A stretch of DNA of 64,000 bases from Marsupella aquatica (lineage: Eukaryota; Marchantiophyta), in contig OZ316899.1 in NCBI GenBank assembly GCA_973895155.1, positions 6,386,001-6,450,000 of the forward strand, given 5' to 3'. The position numbers were made by a program, and so were the translations under genes. Each line of letters opens with the position of its first letter. Position 1 is the stretch's first letter. The notes beneath the pieces were generated by a model, which was not told the origin of the DNA, made no database searches, and saw only the letters and a list, made by a program, of their open reading frames with translations. Of the stretch, positions 52,308 through 63,419 are shown piece by piece.

Positions 52308-54800
52308 AAATATTTTAGCAAAATAAGCAGTGAAAGATTTCCACAAAATTCTCATAGAAGTTAAAGTACATAGTCTTTCCTCTAAACTACATAGTCTTTC
52401 CTAGAGTCTTGCTTTGTCAGCCAGTTTTGTTTGACTGTTTCTAGAGACAACCTAATTCCATTCAAGTTTTAACATGTGAAGATACCACAGCCGGTTGGAG
52501 AATTCACTGGTGGTAACCTTTGAAAGACCTCACTGCCAGAACATATTTGCAGCTAACTACCCTTTTGCTCAGTCTGGAGACAAAAAATTGTCAGCTGGCA
52601 CAGGCTGCTCCACAGAAACTGATGACCTCAACATGAGCATATTCATCTATTCAAAGGCCAACAGCAAAAGCTGCTGCACGGCTCTTTCCTATCTCTTGCA
52701 CAACCCTTACTGCCCCATGAAGGACTGGCCTTGAGTTGCTTCTTGATGTTGACTCCATCCTGTGAACCCAACAATTATGTGAGAAAAGCAAATCACACAT
52801 GAAGACTCAATTACCTCTCCTGTCAAATGAATCCAAATCAAAAATTATCAACAGCATAGACCTGGCAGGCTGACTCAAAACACAAATAAACAGAAGCTTG
52901 CAATATATAAAGGCTACAAGATATAGTAACCTACAACAAACCAAGATCATTGGGATGAGCAATCAATAATAAAATTATTGGGATTCTTGACCGATCTCCT
53001 TCAGCACTTACTTGACTGGTTTAGTTCCTTGTGAATTACATTTCCACTAGTCTGAAAGAACAATGAGAGCCATGCACACGCATTCTGACATGCATAGAGA
53101 GTTTGTGACACATCATATTAAACAAGCACAACTCGTCCTCTTTCAGATGATGATTGTTCGTGATGAATTACATATAGAGCTTAAGTACTCCAAGATAAAC
53201 AATCAAATTCCTAACATCAACACAGCCGAAACAAAATTATTGAATGTTCTCCAACCTTCTCATTACCAACTTAATGAGAGGTTGAGGACGACACTGGTGA
53301 GATATATGCCTGCCGTTCTTTAGGACTCTAGGAGTAACACCATCCATAGACTCAACAACAGTCCCATCTTCTGCTGCAAGAGGTGGTTCAGGAAACTTCA
53401 AAATTGTTGTTATCAAATATGCGCATCCCCCTACACACACTTCTATGCTGCAGGTTGCAAACAAGCAAGGTTGAATTACAAAGAAGATCAACCCTTCACA
53501 TCTTCTGCTCTTTTTAGGAGGACGAGTACTACATCCACTATATACAAATCAATCAAGGGATTCCTTTTTCATATAAGTGAGACCATAGACCATGACGGAA
53601 AAATTGAATTACGGAAAGTCACATGGAGAACAAAGTAGGAATAGTCAAGTCTACCAGATTGTGTCAAAAAGCATATGTCATACCTTTCATTCCCTTTGAC
53701 CTTCCCAAGAATGCACGTTATGGCTTCATTTAAGCATACCCTTTTGCTTGGATCCAAAAAAAGTTTGATAAAGAATAGTTCTGAGGTAAGATTTTAAGTC
53801 TGACTCTCTACACAAACAAGTAAGGAAGTTAAGTACAAGTTCTTTTTACTGAAGTTCATTCACAAGTTTGCCTAGAGTAAAATGACAGTTCTGAATGATG
53901 AATTTACACAATGAATTTACACATAGTTTTGCGATTGCTGACTGCGGCTTACCATCAAGGGCAGGAGCACTGCAGCATAATATATAATAGAGACGTGCGA
54001 GATAAACTTGCACCAAAACATCATTCATTTGCAAAACCTCCTATAACGGTTCTGCAAACTCAAACATGGGACTTAGTCCGATGCTCAGTGTATCTCGCCG
54101 GAGACATGTAAAATAAAAACTCACGAAACTACCAATCTCCACAAAGCTCTAATATAGAGACAGGAACATAGAACAAACCAGTCAACAAAACCTAATAGAG
54201 AATACCCAGGTTGAAAGCAAAGAGGGAGAAAGAAGAAGTACCTCCCGCAAGAGAGAGCTTGGCTGCAAAGAAAGACGAGGCAGATAATAACAAGTGAGTT
54301 AGTTCATTTGTTCCCAAATGGTAATACAATCCCATCAAGCTTCATTTGTTAGATAAAAAAGCTAGCCTTTCATAGATATGCTAGATGCAAAGATCTTTTG
54401 ATGCGAGTATGAAGGGATCAATTGGGCAATCCTCTGGCAATCTGGACATTAAGATATCTAGGATACAATAAACATGAAGTAGGTGGAGACATGAATAGTC
54501 CTAGACAATGCCTTGAGAGACTGTCCAAAGGTATGAGATTTCAGAAAACTTACCACTGCAATAGCAACACTAAAGGGGTCTCCTGGGGCCAACATTGAAA
54601 CCATTGCCAGTGCATGCCGCACACCCATGGGATCCGCACATGCTATACTGTCTTGAACAAAATTAAATTAGAGATCATACAGGTCTACCTACAAATCATG
54701 CACTGGTAAGAGCAAAGCAAGATTGTTACTCACTGTAAACAAAGTAGTGCTAGATGGAAACATGATTGGCCATAAGAGATTCATGGAAATGTATTTCCCG
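52308..54800. other. Stretch without recognised genes
   Basis: AT-rich DNA right of the copia element. Short frames (for example 53063-53323 +) show no known family. If the minus-strand transposase remnant extends here I cannot see it. Confidence 0.45.
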
Positions 54801-54812
54801 GACTACTAATCA

Positions 54813-55965
54813 ACAGCAGACCCTAAAGAAATGTAGACATTTGGGAACCAAGAACTGACCTGCAGTGCATGGTACAGCATTAAAGTTTGAATCTGTTTCA
54901 AAATATGTGCCAACTTGAGCAAAATTAGGGACACAATGAATCACTTTAGCAATGTTTGCTACCTCCACAACAATATAAGGCACTTTGGATCTTATGTAAA
55001 GTGCTTTTCTGCTTGTAGAGGCTGTCATGCCTTCATCAACCCATTGGAGTTTTGTGCAGTGCAATAACCTCCAATCTCCATCCCTTGGCAGCTTTTCCAT
55101 CATTCTAACAAATGCTAGATCATGCTTCATGATCTTCTTGCCACCCTCACCAATGACTTCACAAGAAATTGACCTCAGTTGACCATAAGATGTTATAGGA
55201 TCAACGCTAGCTTCTTCCATCTGAAGAGAGACAAATCCGAACCATTCTTTACCATGGAAACTTCTACAGGCACGGGTGCACATTGGCCAATCTCCAAATT
55301 GAACGCCTTCCCCAGCAAGCACTGCTAAGCTTTTCCAAAGTTGTATTATCTCAGGAACTGCACAGTTCTCATCATTCAAGTGCATAACAAAGGCTTCTCT
55401 GAGGTGCAGTTGTATTTCTGGTTGACACTAAAATAGTTCACTCACTTCTACAGGCACAAAGTCATTGTTACTTGCATCAAGCCAAGTCAATGTCAACCTT
55501 ATATCCTTTCCAAATAGGGTGATCTGTCCTGTCATAGGGTGATCTGTCCTGTCAATACAGCCTGCACATATCAAATCATAAAGCACATGCATAAGTGCCT
55601 ACAAGACATCCTTTGTAAAGTGACATGTGTTGCTACACTAAAGTACAAACTGAAAGTGTAGCAGAAGTGGGAGGGAGGTAAGGGTAACATCTTCTGCGTG
55701 CACTCTTAAGTCTTCTTGACAACTTGATTTGTCTAGTAAATATTCTAGTCCTTTGGCTATGCCTTGCTATTTGCCCCATGAAATTCCTCTTGTTGCTATG
55801 TCTGTATGGAACCTTCATGAGGGTAATGTGAAGATGTTTGAATATACCTATGTCATATTCTAAAGGCAACCCACATCTTTTGATACAATCTTTCAGGTGA
55901 CTCATGGCATGGACTTTTACAATGTTGAAACTTGACTTGTGCCAAGTTTTAGCGTGTTTTATCAT
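54813..55965 (-). pseudogene. KDZ/Plavaka-like transposase remnant, C-terminal part
   Basis: Frame 55965-55633 has FNIVKVHAMSHLKDCIKRCG, then a 'YD..IF+.LH' stretch and YRHSNKRNFMGQI, the pattern '.P+.H...H......G....YDT...E.LH...K...R.SN+R....Q' seen near the end of KDZ and Plavaka transposases of fungi and some other eukaryotes. About 100 bp further, frame 55540-54813 (one TAG near 55418) reads FGKDIRLTLTWLD, KIMKHDLAFVRM and YIVVEVANIAKVIHCVPNF, in the positions where those families have 'FDTVLV+' and 'IVPV..I....HL.P.F'. A 20-bp tandem duplication (GACAGGACAGATCACCCTAT) lies at about 55529-55555. The N-terminal catalytic region is not visible. Assignment is by pattern only. Confidence 0.45.
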
Positions 55966-55979
55966 CGATCCTACTAATT

Positions 55980-56490
55980 TTTTTAATTAACTAATCCATT
56001 TGATCCAAGGACCTCTCAGAATGCTGTTTACTCTAGAATGCTAGCAAATACCAATCTATGAAGTCCACAAAAACCAAGTGAAGTCCACATCACAAGCAAC
56101 CAAGTGTCTCGGTAAGTAACCCTTCTGGATCTAGATCTCCCCAAGTTTAGCATCCTAACTCAAGCTCAACAGACATTGGTAAGTAGGTCAACGATAGGTC
56201 CTCCCGATGCCATAAGTCGGAACTAGAACCCACACCCACTGTTCGTCCAAAACAACTCCTTCCTTGGGTGTGGCCCAAGCTCCCCCTTGTACCTATCCAT
56301 CACCAACTGACTGCTTTGCCCCTTGGACATGCTCATGGCCCAAATAGCGTAGCTTGTCCTAAAGCTTGTCCCAACAAGCCGGGGCCAGAATGGCCCTGAC
56401 TTTAGCAACCAACTCCCGGTTCTTGCCCCGCTGATGGTCTAGGGGCCAAGTGCCCTTGGAACTCAACCTCCCCAATGCAAGCTCCCTTGG
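55980..56490. other. Gene-free stretch
   Basis: No supported feature; Pro/Leu-coding short frames only. Confidence 0.4.
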
Positions 56491-56800
56491 GGGGTATAAT
56501 CACCGTGCCAGGAAACTAGAAAAAGGAAACAACATACAGTAAACAGCAAATGGATGACAATTTTTTGAGATTTTTTTTGGAATTTTTTGTTTGGTTTGTA
56601 TTTTTGACATTTTTTTACTAGCACCCAAAGCTAGTAATAGTAGCGCCTAGCGCTAGCCAAAAATGATTGTTTTTTTAAATATTTGAAAAAATTGAGTTTT
56701 AATGAGACATTTTTTATATTTCATTTTTGCTCATAACAGTAAAGTTTTTCTCATAACAAGAAATAATTTTCCTGTTTCCTGGCACGGTGTAAAGCCTCCC
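56490..56800. mobile_element. MITE-like repeat, palindrome family, copy c
   Basis: Inverted ends are visible: CACCGTGCCAGGAAAC at 56503 and GTTTCCTGGCACGGTG at about 56775-56790. Outside these lie GGGGGGTATAAT on the left and TAAAGCCTCCC on the right. The centre holds two dyads, TAGCACCCAAAGCTA (56619-56633) and TAGCGCCTAGCGCTA (56641-56655). Length is about 300 bp, T/A-rich arms, no coding sequence. Confidence 0.7.
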
Positions 56801-57789
56801 TTTGGGAGATTGAACGTGGCTTGGCCGTTGTTTCGGTAGGATTTGGCAAGCGGGCAAGATAGCACCCGCAAACCTCAAGAACCCATGGCGCCCCCAGACC
56901 CAGCTGAGCTACGTAGTACGTAGCTCTCCTTGAGAGCTTTCCAGCGCATCCAAGAAGTCCTCCAACAGACTTCCCGTTGGGAAGATATCGTCGTTTCTGT
57001 TTGGCGTTTTCCCTTAGTGTCACGTCCGCCGCGGCTCACAACTTCGGCTCGCCCTTAGCCCCCAGGGAGACACCGCTCCCCTCATGTATGCTTCTGGAGA
57101 CCTGCCACCCTTGGACCAACTTTGGTCCTTGTGCGGACCCCAATCTTTTTTGTCATTTTAGTAAAGCTTAATCATTACCCTAATACAGTTGGGATAGCCT
57201 TAAATAGACAGTACTTAAAGTACCGCCGCCAGCGGTAACAGGAGGGAGCTGCGTACATAACCACATCAGGTGTCGTGTCTTCACTAAGTCATGAGTAGAA
57301 GGTAATCATAAGTAGCCCTCCAAATAATACCACGCCATCATCAATGGGGCGCTTGACCAAGACGCCTCATGCTTACAAGACAAGGACCGTCCGCCCTTTC
57401 ATAGACCAAAGCAGGGAATCTTTCAAGCTTAAGGCAAAGGGACAAGCTCAAATTGCCTCACAAAGCATTCGCGCACTTGTCAAAGCTCCTTCTCAACAGA
57501 AGCGTATGCTAGATTGCGATGCAACTATCCGCTTATTCCTTGCTTACGTTACTAGTTCCATCAAGTAAAGATGGAGGGATCAAGAGCACAAAGAGTAGAA
57601 GTTCCCCTTGCTAAAAACAAGAAGGGAGCTATGTTCACAGAAGAGAAGATCCGCAACTCCATCACGGAGGTACAATGCATGGAGGAGAGCCAAGCAATCC
57701 TCGACAGGGCCAGAATTTATGGCTTGGTCCGGATGGACTGTTATCTATCGACCGCCCAAGCAAGAGAATCTGCTTGCAAATTACAAAAG

Positions 57790-58310
57790 TGACAATGTCA
57801 CCCAAGGGAATGTTCATTACCTACAGGGGGAAGACTTATACCTTCTCCAATCCAAAGCTATGCGACATGTTTGGACTACCCAGGGCGGGGGGATTGTCGC
57901 TCACTTACCAAGTCAACCCAATTGAGAAATAGGGCGTGGTGGCCTTCTTGCAGCAGACGGAGGTCCAGATAAACCGTGGAAACATGCAGTATGGGGCCAT
58001 CCAGCAAAAGGAGTATCAAAACTTTATAGAGTTTTGCACCAAGTGGGTGATGGTTAAGAGCGGATACCATCACGCCACCTTTCCAAGAATTGCCACCGCA
58101 AGAGCTCTATTCGTGGGATGCCTCCACCCACTTCAGTTATGGAAGGGAAGTGTATCCGCTATGATTGATTCAAAAGGCTGTTTGAAGTTCCCTTCACTAT
58201 TAGCATATCAGTTAGGAATCATAGTGCACAATGTGTTTGGTGCCCAGGAGGCAATCAATAGGGCTCCATTGATTCAGACTCAGATGAATTGGAGCCAGAA
58301 GATTGAGTAG
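57790..58310 (+). pseudogene. Plant-transposon-protein-like domain, broken
   Basis: SPKGMFITYRGKTYTFSNPKLCDMFGLPRAGG, then after TAG 57930-57932 the frame continues NRGNMQYGAIQQKEYQNFIEF...HPLQLWKGSV...AYQLGIIVHNV. It resembles RVYGKDFYLTPRVIAKVFGLP and later parts of the 331-codon ORF at 25.8 kb. Confidence 0.5.
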
Positions 58311-58342
58311 AGGCTCAGGGGATACCGCCAGTTAGGACGACA

Positions 58343-58957
58343 TTGGGATCCACAGCCAATGTCAATGTGGATTCACCAGAGTACAACAAGGAGGACTTTA
58401 AAGATGAGGAAGAGGAAGAAGAGGGGGAAGCACCCCTAAATTCAGATGCAGAAGGCAAAGGGGGAGCAGAGGCTCTCCAAAACCTGAGTGAGCAGGCCGA
58501 ACAATGTCGTAAGAGCCTCAAGAGAAAGAGGAGGGCGGTGAATCTCCCAGATGAAGAAGACAAAGAGGAAGAAGTAGAAGAAGAAAGGAGGGAAGCCACC
58601 TTCCAACAACCCATGCTGTCCGAAATCCCGGACACTACTAACTTGGCGGAATTGAAGACTTTTGCTCAGTGCCTGGCTTTTATAGGGAAGCCAGTCCCCA
58701 ACACCAAGGACCTACGCTACTGGTTGAGAGATTTGAGAGAGGCCAAGGCGATGGCAAGGATAATAGTCATGGAGTTTGAGGGTAAGACTTGTAACACGGA
58801 GAAGATGAGCAAATTGGAAGAGAAGGTTGCACGACTCCTCGAGAAAGTACAGAAGAAGTCCGTGTCCAATAAAATTATGATGAAGCAGATGGCGGAAACA
58901 GAAGGATTACAGGATTGGGAGAGGCAAAAATATGAGGAAGCAACCACAACCCTATAG
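58343..58957 (+). CDS. Acidic and coiled-coil protein segment
   Basis: A 204-codon frame: Glu/Asp-rich first 100 residues (KDEEEEEEGEAP), then a helical part with heptad-like Leu spacing (MSKLEEKVARLLEKVQKKSV). Probably a segment of the element protein above. Degenerate coiled-coil frames continue to 59.4 kb with stops. Confidence 0.45.
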   Translation: MGSTANVNVDSPEYNKEDFKDEEEEEEGEAPLNSDAEGKGGAEALQNLSEQAEQCRKSLKRKRRAVNLPDEEDKEEEVEEERREATFQQPMLSEIPDTTNLAELKTFAQCLAFIGKPVPNTKDLRYWLRDLREAKAMARIIVMEFEGKTCNTEKMSKLEEKVARLLEKVQKKSVSNKIMMKQMAETEGLQDWERQKYEEATTTL

Positions 58958-59428
58958 CAAGCCCAGGAAGAGGTCCGGACAAAAAATGTTGGGACACAAG
59001 CTCTAAAGATCAAGCTAGGAAGGGCCCAACAGGAGAGAGAGAGAAGCTGCAGAAGCTACTGGCTGATAAGGAGGAAGAATGGGACCATTGCATGGCCACC
59101 GCCAAAGAAGGGGAAGCGGACCTACAAACTGAGGTCTGGAAGACAAAAGCAGCCCTTGAGCAAATGGACTAGCAGCTACAACATGAGCAGAGCATCCGGC
59201 GGAAACTCGGTGAAGAGTTGAAGGAGGTGACGGCCCAACATGCATTGTGTGGCTCTGTATCCCAACAAAAGGCCAACGAGCTGTAGAGGGAAATTGAAGG
59301 ACTAGAGCAGAGGGTAGGAGAAGGAGAATAGTTGGCAATCCGACTGTCTTACCAACTGGCTGAGCAAGTAAAAGCTGCAGAAGTACTCCAAGAAGAAGAA
59401 GAAAATAAATTGTGAGCTACAAGGGCAA

Positions 59429-60028
59429 TTGGAGGAGAAGCAGACATACGTTGTTGCATTAGAGAAAGAAGAAGAAAGAAGAGAGAAAGAGAGGACGAGA
59501 TGGCTGCAAGATATAGCTGGTAAGGAGCTCATCCAACAATGCGGTAAAGTGATTTGGATGCCAAAGGACACCTACGAGGACTGGGATCTGGAAGTACAAA
59601 ACTTGAGAGACAAAGTTGCCACGACGGCTAAATTGTTGAAAGAAGCACTAGCGGATCCGTTGCACAAGAAAAAGATGGAGCAACTCAAGAAGGTGAGCGT
59701 ATCATGGAAAATATTCACGGGACAGAGGATAGCATCCCGGAATGCTATTGAGATGGATGAAGCTATGGGTTTAGAAACCCTTCGTATTATTTTAGTTGCA
59801 GCAGGAGTTAACAAGAGGGCCATTTGTCCTGATGATTATGAGCGGATATGGTATGACATCCCAGTCCGGATCAGGTTTATGCTGTCGTTCTTTGAATGGT
59901 CAGGAGCTATAAGGTTCACCCAACCCGAAGTGTTGTATGCTATCAAAAGCAAATATCATCAAATATATGCTAAAAACTCGGTGTTCATTCCCGTGGAAGA
60001 ACAAAAATGGGATGAAAAGATGTTTTAA
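59429..60028 (+). CDS. C-terminal domain of the 57.3-60.0 kb element protein
   Basis: 199 codons: a Glu/Lys-rich helix (YVVALEKEEERREKER), then a globular-looking part (LIQQCGKVIWMPKDTYEDW ... YDIPVRIRFMLSFFEWSGA). No known domain recognised. Ends at TAA 60026-60028. Confidence 0.45.
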   Translation: MEEKQTYVVALEKEEERREKERTRWLQDIAGKELIQQCGKVIWMPKDTYEDWDLEVQNLRDKVATTAKLLKEALADPLHKKKMEQLKKVSVSWKIFTGQRIASRNAIEMDEAMGLETLRIILVAAGVNKRAICPDDYERIWYDIPVRIRFMLSFFEWSGAIRFTQPEVLYAIKSKYHQIYAKNSVFIPVEEQKWDEKMF

Positions 60029-61126
60029 AGTGTTTTGAGTGGTTTAGAGATGGTACTCAATATCTATTAGAAAAATAGAATCTAAAACAAAACACAGACA
60101 ATTAATAAAATAGGAACCAAAGTGACATTTGCTGGATAATAGAATCTTAGAGTTTTTAGAGGTATAGTTTAGCAATATTTAACTCCGTCACCATTTCTTA
60201 AGAAAGAGCTATGACATTATTTGAGATGTTGATAAGTCAAACATAACCTTGCTATAATTGCTCTCTAGGTTTCTATCATAAATCTATGTTTAAGAAGTGT
60301 CTATGCTCACAAAACCCAAGATAAGTTTCGGATTGCGAGTATAGTAGTGTGTCATTAAAATGCCGGAAACATGTTTCCTTTTTCAACGATGCGCAATTCC
60401 AAAGAAAAACTAATGCACATTCAGTATACCACAATGGTACTTCAAATCCGTGAATTAAGAATGTTGCTACTTCTTAACATATAGATTTCTCTTTCTTGAT
60501 TACATGCAATACTTATCTTCCAAAGATAAGCCCTTCATGTAAATACAGAAATGGACAACAAATGTTGTAGTTTGAATTAGGCACCGACCAACAAATCTTC
60601 TAATACATTCCACAAACTGTATTTTTATAGGTTTTACTTCTTACGGTAATTGCAACATGCATTGCCATACAAAGGAGGGGTAGACTCCTAGCACAAGTAA
60701 TCAAATTCCAAGGCATACAAATCTTCCTTGCAAAAATGCATTACACGTACAAGGGACAAAACTTCAAGATGAGGAGATGCAAATAACTATCCACACTGTC
60801 TCAAAATGAGACTTGTATCACAATAAGTACATGAGATCGCCCACGGGCTAAGGAGAATGAAGAGACATGCCTCTTCATTTCCTAAGTCTAAACTAAGTAA
60901 AATAAAAGTTAACTTTGACTAAGGGATAGTCAAATAGTCAAAACTAAGTAAAAGTCTACAAAATAAAATACCAAAATCATACTGTAATAGGGGGAGGGTC
61001 GACTACAAGTAGAGGGAGGCGAGCTACATAACCAAGGGCTATCTTTTCTTTGGTCCTTTGTTCCTTCAAATACTGTCGACGGAAAAGGTCCTCACAATAA
61101 CAAATCAAACGGGGCTCACTGGTCTT
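60029..61126. other. AT-rich non-coding stretch
   Basis: No gene. It contains ATTAAAATGCCGGAAACATGT at about 60355-60375, the inverse of a motif 3' of the 803-codon ORF (about 33507), so most of it is probably the 3' region of the minus-strand element whose gene starts at 62823. Confidence 0.5.
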
Positions 61127-62823
61127 TTAGATGGGATGTCCATCCAATCCGATCCAAACAAAGTAATCCGATGGCCGTGGAATGTCTAGAGCTGGAAGAG
61201 GGAAAGGTGCAATGACCTTTCTACAATGATAAACCCAAATCCAAAGGTCAGGAGTCTCAATCGTGGGTAGTCTCAGCTTGTCTATAGGTAGCCATAGAAT
61301 ACCACAAGAAATTGGAACCATGTCGTAGGTGTGTGGAAAAGGGAAAGACTCACGACCAAACATAAGTGGAGGCAAAGGAGGTGCAAGGGGAGTGCGTGCG
61401 TCGATGAGTGACGTAATCATCCTATCAAACTGGGCGGGGAAGACAAAAAGAGTCTCAATGTCGGCAACAAAAGAGACAATAGGAGGCTGAGACATAAGAG
61501 GAGTAGGAGCTATAAATGGTACACTGGGAGGCTCTACAGTCTCAGGCTCAAGCTCAGTCTTGGTAATAGACTCATGGATGGGTTCATTTCCTTCCCTGGT
61601 AGGAGAGGGAAATGAATCATCAAGGGGTGATAGGGTGGTATCCTCAATGGAGGAAAATGGATCTGGAGGGGTACTGGTGAAGGGGGTAAAGGCTCAGGGG
61701 TAGGAGATGGAGGATGCTCAGGTGTAAATATAGGAGGGATAGGGGAATCGATAATAGGGGAAGGAATGGGATCAGGTAGAGGGGGTGTAGGTGAGGATGG
61801 AGGAGGGAGTGAAGGATCAGCGATAGGTACCTTCGGCTCATCTACATCCATAGGGTGATCAGGCTGTGGTGAAGGTGTAGGGGTGAAACATGAGGGGGTG
61901 GGGCGGTACGAGACTCAGAAAGCAAAGCACGAATACAATCAAGTAACTGCAGAGGAGTACAACTCAAGAGTCTAGTGGCCTCATCTACCAAATGCTGGTT
62001 AAAACCAGCCACACTAGCTAGTCGTTCAGCATCACCAACAAAATCAGTTCATGATGGGTAAGAAGTGGAAGCAACAAAAGAGGAAGAAGTCATCCCTGGT
62101 AAATCCGGTGCTATCGTCTGCTCCACTGGAGGGGGTCTTGGAAATGTCATTGGTGGTGGAGTCAACTCTCTTGCTAACTCTGGCTGAGGGAGCTCAAAGT
62201 GTCTCGCTCTCCTCCTCCAATCGCTCAGCTCCACTGGTAACAAGCAGCCTCTCAAAAAGTAAATGTGCGCCAAGTAGGGTGTTAGATAGGTATCACCGGT
62301 AGTAGACAAGACAACCACCTGCTTGGCAATCACCTCCGAAAGAGCTAAGGCCCAGTTGATCCTCCTCTTGCCGGTCCATGGAACGATGATAGAGCTGGTC
62401 AAGTAAACCATAGCCCTGGTGGGTTTGGTCGGATGAAAGACAGATACAAGGAATCAGAGTAGATGAGCTAACTCCCGGTTCTTGCACTGATCAATCTTCC
62501 AACCAGACCTCCGGTCCCTGGTACCTCCGGTCCTCCCCAACAGAAATCAGTCTCTCTTCCTCTTGGCTCAACTGGTACACCTCAAAAACAATGGCAGCGG
62601 TACAAACATCAGCTAAACCTCTAGTAGAACTCCGGAAAGCTCCAGCTTGGGGTGGACGAAGAAAATCGGCAATGATGGACCCATGCACCATATCCCAAGG
62701 AAGAAAAAGTAAGGAACTCAAGCCCATCTCTACCAGGTTACTAAGGAGTCTAAAGTAAGCCTTAGGACCTGGGGGTAAGGTCACCCTAATGGCCTTACTA
62801 ATTGGTAAGCTTCTGGTGGCCAT
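61127..62823 (-). pseudogene. Plant-transposon-protein-like gene, relative of the 803-codon ORF
   Basis: From ATG 62823: MATRSLPISKAIRVTLPPGP...LVEMGLSSLLFLPWD, similar to the start of the 30.3-kb protein. After a frame shift, WKIDQCKNRELAHLL, a TAG, and FLVSVFHPTKPTRAM match WNVSQCNHLELRILLEFLVPIFHPKKPT of that protein. Then RRINWALALSEVI...YLAHIYFLRGCLLP matches VKVNWALVFFNVV...YLAQLYSAFDCSLP. A Pro-rich low-complexity stretch (61851-61534) and a final frame with FPHTYDMVPISCGILWLP (61495-61127) follow. Several frame changes and stops show it is broken. Confidence 0.6.
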
Positions 62824-63261
62824 AGCTCAGAAAATCTGAGAAAGCTAGAGAGTTCTCCTCCTAAAAATGGTTAAGCATTGAGGCTCAAGAATGAAATAAG
62901 GGATCTAAGGTAGCTGCGTTGCTATGGGAGAAGAAATGAACTGAAAAGAGATAGAAATGAAGGAGTTATGATCAGGCGAAGCTCTCAAAATTGCAATTTC
63001 TTTAATTCCAAGAAATCAGAGAGCATCAATGACTCAATACTCCTCAATGTCTTATCAATGGCAGTTCAGAATCGGGGTGAACATTCTCTAGGCAGTTGCG
63101 CTGCCATAGCAAGTGAAACGAGCTTGAATGGAGGTCTAACAAGTGAGCACTAAGGGTCAAAGCTTGCGCCCTACTACCGGCCGCCATGGACATCCCTTGA
63201 AGAAAAGAAGAAAAAAAGTGATCAGGCCGGCGCGGAAAGAGTCGGCCATCCTTGGCAAAAA

Positions 63262-63394
63262 ATGGTTGTCGTCCTGGCCGTCCCTGTGTAGAAGCCGTCC
63301 AAGCCGGCGCCATCTTTGTTGTCTTTGTGAGGAAGCCGCCCAGGATGGCTGTTGTCCTGGCCGTCCCTGTGTAGAGGCCGTCCAATCCGGCATC
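63262..63394. repeat. 83-bp spaced repeat of GTCCTGGCCGTCCCTGTGTAG
   Basis: GTCCTGGCCGTCCCTGTGTAGA at 63271 and again at 63354, each followed by (A/G)GCCGTCCAA(G/T)CCGGC, in a GC-rich patch upstream of the minus-strand gene at 62823. Confidence 0.75.
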
Positions 63395-63419
63395 TCATTT
63401 TTGAATCTTCTTTCAACTT

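Larger units (their letters stand above)
57344..60028 (+). mobile_element. Element with plant-transposon-protein-like domain and coiled coil
   Basis: Plus-strand frames follow one another with shifts and stops: 57571-57792, 57675-57932, 57936-58310, 58343-58957, 59429-60028. The order is conserved domain, acidic linker, coiled coil, C-terminal helical domain, as in the 22.1-26.4 kb element. Boundaries are not visible. No reverse transcriptase or transposase core. Confidence 0.5.

Noticed and set aside
52495-53757. Small ORFs right of the copia element as host genes
   Set aside because: Short, no recognisable motif, no convincing splice structure; not distinguishable from chance.
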